NCBI RefSeq assembly: GCF_004343255.1
Contig: NZ_SMDD01000001.1
Span: forward strand, 310,001 to 374,000
DNA length: 64,000 nt
Source: Laceyella sacchari
Lineage (GTDB): Bacteria > Bacillota > Bacilli > Thermoactinomycetales > Thermoactinomycetaceae
Direction: 5' to 3'
How positions within the stretch are numbered: position 1 is the stretch's first letter; the number at the start of each line of letters is the position of its first letter. The notes beneath the pieces are model-generated. The model was not told where the DNA came from and did not search any database. It saw nothing but the letters and a program-made list of their open reading frames with translations. Below, piece after piece: positions 59,805 through 64,000 of the stretch. The translations under genes and the position numbers were made by a program.

Positions 59805-60332
59805 TCAATAATATGGAGAGATCATCAGATAGACGAGCACGCCGGTGATGCTCACATATAACCAAATCGGCATGGTGTAGCGGGCGATTTTGCGGTGTTT
59901 TTCTACATCCATCTTATAACCGAACACCGCTGTGTACAGTGCCAAGAACACGGTTGGCGCGGCCAGCACGATATGGCTGATCAGCACGATGTAATAGATC
60001 ACCTTGATTACGCCTTCGCCGCCAAAGGGGGTTGATTCGGCGTTGAGATGATAAAACACATAAGTGATCAAAAACAAGAAAGTGCTGGTGAACGCCGCGA
60101 AGATGAAGCGACGATGCATGGTGATGTTTTTCCGTTTGATGAAGATCAGCGCCCCCAACAGAAACAACGTGGTGAAGCTGTTGAAGACGGCGTTAAGCGC
60201 GGGCAAAAACGTCAAATCCAAATGGGAGAGCCCTTCATACTTAGGCATAAAAAAAAGCAGGGCAATGACGGAATTGAGCAGGATGGTAATGCCGACAATC
60301 CAGGGGGTGTATTTGTCTGTTTTCACTTTCAT
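59805..60332 (-). CDS. DUF420 membrane protein (CtaM/YozB-like)
   Basis: A 175-residue protein with about five transmembrane helices and the conserved histidines of DUF420 (MHRRFIFAAF, near residue 72; VFYHLN and LISHIVLAAP further on; KHRKIARYTMPIWLYVSITG near the C-terminus). CtaM in staphylococci and YozB in Bacillus are needed to mature haem-copper oxidases. I use the ATG at 60332 after GGTGGGAAG rather than the longer in-frame start at 60524. Confidence 0.85.
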   Translation of the reverse strand: MKVKTDKYTPWIVGITILLNSVIALLFFMPKYEGLSHLDLTFLPALNAVFNSFTTLFLLGALIFIKRKNITMHRRFIFAAFTSTFLFLITYVFYHLNAESTPFGGEGVIKVIYYIVLISHIVLAAPTVFLALYTAVFGYKMDVEKHRKIARYTMPIWLYVSITGVLVYLMISPYY

Positions 60333-60711
60333 TTTACTTCCCACCAATCTGTGCGTGCGATATAAGAATAAATTTGTAGACGAAAGCGACTCCCTGGCAG
60401 CTAGGCTGTGGCAGGGGTTCGCTTGGTCATGCGTCATTTTGGTTGATGTATGCGCTTGGCTCAGCTTCCGACTAACACGAATACTCTCATTGGCTATTTT
60501 AGAGATTCGATTTGGGATAGTCAATGAAGCCGATGGTTACGTGACAGGGACGTACCATCTGGTCATTGCGTTTGTTCATCAATTCGTCACAATGATATTG
60601 GCATTTGTACAATTTTTTCTGTTGTTTTTTATCCATGCGCGGGTATGATGGCAGGGAAATAACCAAGTCGCGGAAAAAGACCTTGTCCGTCGCAAAAGGG
60701 GGAAGGGGAAG
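60333..60711. other. Divergent intergenic region upstream of the third two-component system
   Basis: About 380 bp with no supported gene. A possible promoter for the kinase gene is TTGTTT (60622-60627), a 16-nt spacer and TATGAT (60644-60649). Confidence 0.45.
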
Positions 60712-62205
60712 TTGAAGAACACCTCACTGCGCCTCCGGTTTTTGCTCACTTTCACATCCATATTCATCCTTTCCCTGGTACTACTCGTGTCCGGCATCTT
60801 GGTGAGCATGGTGGCGCTGGCCGGGGACATCACCGGTGTAAGCCATTTTTACACCCACTACATCGCGCAAAAACCGCTCAGCGCCCAAGAGGAAAATCTA
60901 TATCTTGACTTAAAATACATGGCCAAGAAACAGCCGGATCTGCTCGAAAAAAAGCAGGTATGGCACAATCTGGAGAAAGAGCGGCTGGCTTCGGTGAAGA
61001 TGGCTTTGGTTGTACGCAAAGGGCAAACCGTTTTGTATCAGTCGCCCACATTGAAAGACAAACAGGTCGCCCAGGTCTTGCCGCCATACGAACCGGCCAA
61101 TCTTAAGGTGCGCGATACCTTGGAAGTGAACGGGCAATATTATTCATTTATCAAATTTGATTATGATTGTCCTGATCAAGGCGATGGCAGTTTGTATCTA
61201 CTGAAAAAGGTTAATCCTTTCACCGAATTGGTTCGCAAATGCCTGCCATTCTTTTTGGTGATGTTGCTGATTTTGTTTGTCGGTAGCAATGGGTATGTGT
61301 ATTACCTGGTTTCCCGCAGTGTCATCCGTCCGCTCAATCATTTGGAGCAGGCTGCCAACCGGATCAAGGAAGGGGAATTGGACTTTCGCATCGCGCCCAT
61401 GGCCCGGGACGAGATTGGCAGGGTGGCCAGCGTTTTTGAAGAGATGAGATCCAAACTCAAAGATTCAGTCGAACAACAAGTGCAGACTGAGCAAAGCCGT
61501 AAGGAAATGGTTTCGTCCATTTCTCACGATTTGAAAACCCCCATCACCTCCATCATCGGCTATGTGGAAGGCATTCGAGACGGAGTGGCCAATTCGCCTG
61601 ACAAAGTGGAACAATATTTGGCGACGATTGCCTCCAAGGCGCGCTACATGGATCGCATGATTGATGAATTGGCGTTGTTCTCCAAATTGGATTTGAAGCA
61701 AGCTCCGTTTTCGTTTCAATCGATTCATCTGCAAGCGTATTTGCGGGATGTGCTGGAAGAACGGGCGGTTGATTTGGTCAAAGCGGGGTTTGTGGTGCGC
61801 CATGACTGGCCGTCGGAACCCATCTACGTGTGGGCCGATCCGGAAAAACTAGCCCGGGTGTTGGGCAATGTGCTGGACAACAGTGTGAAGTACGGGGACA
61901 AAGAAGAGAAGTGGTTGGCCATCAACGTCACTTGTGGTGACGGCAAGGCGACCATTGAAATGAAGGACAATGGCGCGGGCATCGAGCTGCTTAGTCTGTC
62001 TCGGGTGTTTGAACGCTTTTATCGTGCTGAGCCTTCCCGTAGCTCCCAGACAGGGGGGAGCGGATTGGGATTGGCGATCGCCAAACAGATCGTGGAGGGG
62101 CATGGCGGGCGGATTTGGGCTGTGAGTGAAAAATCCAAGGGAACAAGCATTTTCTTCACCCTACCGATGGCAGGTGAACATGGTGAAACGAGTGTTAATC
62201 ATTGA
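60712..62205 (+). CDS. Sensor histidine kinase (third system)
   Basis: A 497-residue membrane kinase starting at a TTG after GGGGAAGGGGAAG. TM1 about 8-32, extracytoplasmic sensor of about 150 residues, TM2 about 178-200, HAMP, His in ISHDLKTPITS near residue 270, and HATPase boxes (NVLDNSVKYG, KDNGAGI, GGSGLGLAI). The last 26 bp overlap the response regulator gene. The sensed signal is unknown. Confidence 0.87.
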   Translation: MKNTSLRLRFLLTFTSIFILSLVLLVSGILVSMVALAGDITGVSHFYTHYIAQKPLSAQEENLYLDLKYMAKKQPDLLEKKQVWHNLEKERLASVKMALVVRKGQTVLYQSPTLKDKQVAQVLPPYEPANLKVRDTLEVNGQYYSFIKFDYDCPDQGDGSLYLLKKVNPFTELVRKCLPFFLVMLLILFVGSNGYVYYLVSRSVIRPLNHLEQAANRIKEGELDFRIAPMARDEIGRVASVFEEMRSKLKDSVEQQVQTEQSRKEMVSSISHDLKTPITSIIGYVEGIRDGVANSPDKVEQYLATIASKARYMDRMIDELALFSKLDLKQAPFSFQSIHLQAYLRDVLEERAVDLVKAGFVVRHDWPSEPIYVWADPEKLARVLGNVLDNSVKYGDKEEKWLAINVTCGDGKATIEMKDNGAGIELLSLSRVFERFYRAEPSRSSQTGGSGLGLAIAKQIVEGHGGRIWAVSEKSKGTSIFFTLPMAGEHGETSVNH

Positions 62206-62872
62206 AGATGACACCAGCATTGCGCAATTGCAAAAAGATTATTTAGAGGTGAACGGCTTTCAGGTGGAGGTGGAGCATTCGGGGCACAAGGGGTTGCAGG
62301 CCGCACTACGCGCCGATTATGACTTGATCGTGCTGGATTTGATGTTGCCCAACATTGACGGATTTGAAGTGTGCCGTCGGATTCGAGCGGAAAAAGACGT
62401 TTGCATCTTGTTGGTGACCGCTCGCAATGAGGATATCGACAAGATTAAAGGGTTCAGCCTCGGTGCCGACGATTATATTACCAAGCCGTTTAGCCCCGGT
62501 GAGTTTGTCGCCAGGGTGAAAGCGCATCTGGCGCGTTATGAACGCCTTTTGGCAAAACGGGAAGAACAGCAGCAGGAGATTCACCTGCACGATGTGGTCA
62601 TCAACCAATCCTCACACCGCGTCCATGTCAGGGGGCGGGAAGTGTTTCTGACGAGTAAAGAATTTGAGCTGTTGTGCTTCTTTGCCAACCATCCCAACCA
62701 GGTGTTTAGCAAAGAAAATTTGTTTGATCGGCTGTGGGGCGTGGATGCGACTGCTGATCTGTCCACCGTGACGGTGCACGTGCACCGATTGCGTGAAAAA
62801 ATTGAAGCCAACCCTTCCCGCCCGCAGTTGATTGAAACCGTGTGGGGGGCCGGTTACCGTTTGAACGTCTGA
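62180..62872 (+). CDS. OmpR-family response regulator (third system)
   Basis: A 230-residue regulator: receiver (IEDDTS near residue 8, phospho-Asp in IVLDLMLPN near residue 52, KPFSP near residue 101) and winged helix (about 130-230) ending VWGAGYRLNV. The ATG at 62180 lies within the kinase gene after GGCAGGTG; a longer in-frame start at 62126 is unlikely. Kinase-before-regulator order is less common and shows translational coupling. It may control the downstream deiminase-family gene. Confidence 0.88.
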   Translation: MVKRVLIIEDDTSIAQLQKDYLEVNGFQVEVEHSGHKGLQAALRADYDLIVLDLMLPNIDGFEVCRRIRAEKDVCILLVTARNEDIDKIKGFSLGADDYITKPFSPGEFVARVKAHLARYERLLAKREEQQQEIHLHDVVINQSSHRVHVRGREVFLTSKEFELLCFFANHPNQVFSKENLFDRLWGVDATADLSTVTVHVHRLREKIEANPSRPQLIETVWGAGYRLNV

Positions 62873-62877
62873 CCAAC

Positions 62878-62922
62878 ACAGCCCTTGCGTTTGGTATCGA
62901 TATCGGCGCAAGGGCTGTTTTG
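62878..62922 (+). terminator. Terminator after the third two-component system
   Basis: ACAGCCCTTGCG pairs with CGCAAGGGCTGTTTT. Confidence 0.85.
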
Positions 62923-63097
62923 CGCATGGGCACCACTCCTTGCCTATCACACGGGACAGGCTGTTTGAAAGGCAAATGAAGTGGGAACTGAACCTAGTAC
63001 AGAGGTTCAGCCGATGCGGTTGTGCGTCTGTTAAGCGAGCGGCAGGTGGGATGGATGGTTGGCTGTTCAAAGAAGCGGAAAGGAGTGAACACCGCCG

Positions 63098-63991
63098 ATG
63101 GCGACCACAAAAAGCAGACAACGTGAGGGTGATTTTATCGAGCGGTCTGTATATTGTGAAAGCGAGTATGACCGATTGCAGGAGGTGCTGATGTGTCCGC
63201 CTGCTTATATGTCCATTAAAGAAGTGATCAATCATACGCAACAACATTATTTCCGGGAAAACATTGATGTGGCGCGGGCAACCGAACAATTTAACGAATT
63301 TATTGAATTTTTGGTTAATATGTCCATCCGGGTGGAGTTGTTGTCGCCTGTACCCACCCTTCCTGAACAAGTGTTTACTCGGGATATCGGCGTGGTGATT
63401 GGAAATCGCCTTATTTTGTCAAGGATGGAGCAATCCATTCGGCGGGGGGAGGAGAAAGCGTTAGAAGCTTGGCTTCGCAAACAAGCCATCCCATTTACCA
63501 AAGTACAGAGTGGAAGCTTGGAAGGGGGAGACATTATGATAGACGGCCACCAGATCTGGGTTGGCGTTGGCAATCGCACGTCCCCTGAGGTGGTGGACGA
63601 GTTGCAGGCATGGTTTCCCCACCACCAGGTTTCGACTATTGCCGTGCGACCACGGTATCTGCATTTGGACTGCATTTTGAATGTGGTTGCACCTGGGGTG
63701 GCATTGGTGTATGTGGATGCCTTTGATATCGAGTCCTTGGCAACGTTGCGCCGGTTTTATCGATTGATCGAGGTGACTGAAGAAGAGCAGTTTCGGCTGG
63801 CGACCAATGTGCTGTCGCTAGGTGAGGGACGTATCATCAGCTTGCCGCAAAACAGACGTGTCAATGAAGAGTTGGGGAAAGCAGGGTTGGAAGTGTATGA
63901 AATCGACATCACGGAAATTACGAAATCGGGTGGTTCGTTTCGGTGTATCACCTTTCCTTTGCGCCGCGGCGGGGTTTTTGTCGGTGACTGA
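63098..63991 (+). CDS. DDAH/arginine-deiminase-superfamily amidinohydrolase
   Basis: A 297-residue guanidino-group-modifying enzyme. The catalytic pieces are FTRDIGVV (about residue 92), GSLEGGDIM (about 140), the catalytic His in LHLDCILNV (about 187) and Cys in SGGSFRCITFPLRR (about 282). It resembles Bacillus YkgA-type dimethylarginine dimethylaminohydrolase or a degenerate arginine deiminase. The ATG follows a modest AAAGGAGTG. The gene ends only a few bases from the window edge but is complete. Confidence 0.83.
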   Translation: MATTKSRQREGDFIERSVYCESEYDRLQEVLMCPPAYMSIKEVINHTQQHYFRENIDVARATEQFNEFIEFLVNMSIRVELLSPVPTLPEQVFTRDIGVVIGNRLILSRMEQSIRRGEEKALEAWLRKQAIPFTKVQSGSLEGGDIMIDGHQIWVGVGNRTSPEVVDELQAWFPHHQVSTIAVRPRYLHLDCILNVVAPGVALVYVDAFDIESLATLRRFYRLIEVTEEEQFRLATNVLSLGEGRIISLPQNRRVNEELGKAGLEVYEIDITEITKSGGSFRCITFPLRRGGVFVGD

Positions 63992-64000
63992 CGGTTATGC

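Overview
The window looks like chromosome from an endospore-forming, moderately GC-rich Firmicute. A member of the Thermoactinomycetaceae or a close relative is my best inference. The grounds are spore genes (cdaS, a spoVA operon, spo0M), T-box leaders, Bacillus-like ribosome binding sites and frequent GTG/TTG starts. I saw no rRNA or tRNA genes, CRISPR array, prophage or intact transposase gene.

Region by region. At 0.1-8.3 kb: a DODA-type dioxygenase, an acyl-CoA ligase, a GNAT acetyltransferase, the sporulation diadenylate cyclase CdaS, a spoVA2-type operon (DUF1657, DUF421-DUF1657, spoVAC, spoVAD, spoVAEb), and a CBS-domain gene behind a long structured leader. At 8.5-17.9 kb: a SulP permease, two adjacent two-component systems and a giant MMPL/RND exporter preceded by a direct-repeat operator. 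At 17.9-22.7 kb: an SAH/MTA deaminase, then an AT-rich island with an HNH endonuclease divergent from a full-length prokaryotic Argonaute whose catalytic tetrad is complete; degenerate copies of a short repeat flank the island. At 22.9-35.1 kb: a threonine-synthase-like enzyme, a HAD phosphatase, two tandem isoleucine-type T-boxes in front of brnQ, a lipoprotein, spo0M, a GntR regulator with a fatty-acid hydroxylase, and two decayed genes (a gulonolactone-oxidase-like remnant and a MocR regulator with in-frame stops).

At 35.3-43.8 kb: homoserine dehydrogenase, an ECF41 sigma factor with its partner carboxymuconolactone-decarboxylase gene and a matching promoter, a small protein built from four 20-residue Cys/Trp/Arg repeats, two 131-bp MITE-like elements, a CoiA-like protein and an AT-rich multicopper oxidase. 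At 43.9-55.8 kb: a complete nine-gene sbnABCDEFGHI cluster for the carboxylate siderophore staphyloferrin B, in the same order as in Staphylococcus aureus, behind a sigma-A promoter with a Fur box in its spacer. At 55.8-64 kb: a ClpP paralog, an ArsR regulator, a TetR regulator with a palindromic operator and an FAD monooxygenase, a CtaM/DUF420 membrane protein, a third two-component system and a DDAH/arginine-deiminase-family enzyme.

How they fit together. The sbn genes form one iron-regulated pathway: SbnA/B make diaminopropionate, SbnG makes citrate, SbnH decarboxylates, SbnC/E/F condense, SbnD exports and SbnI regulates. The cdaS and spoVA genes point to forespore functions. The Argonaute-HNH pair is the best candidate for an under-described defence module.
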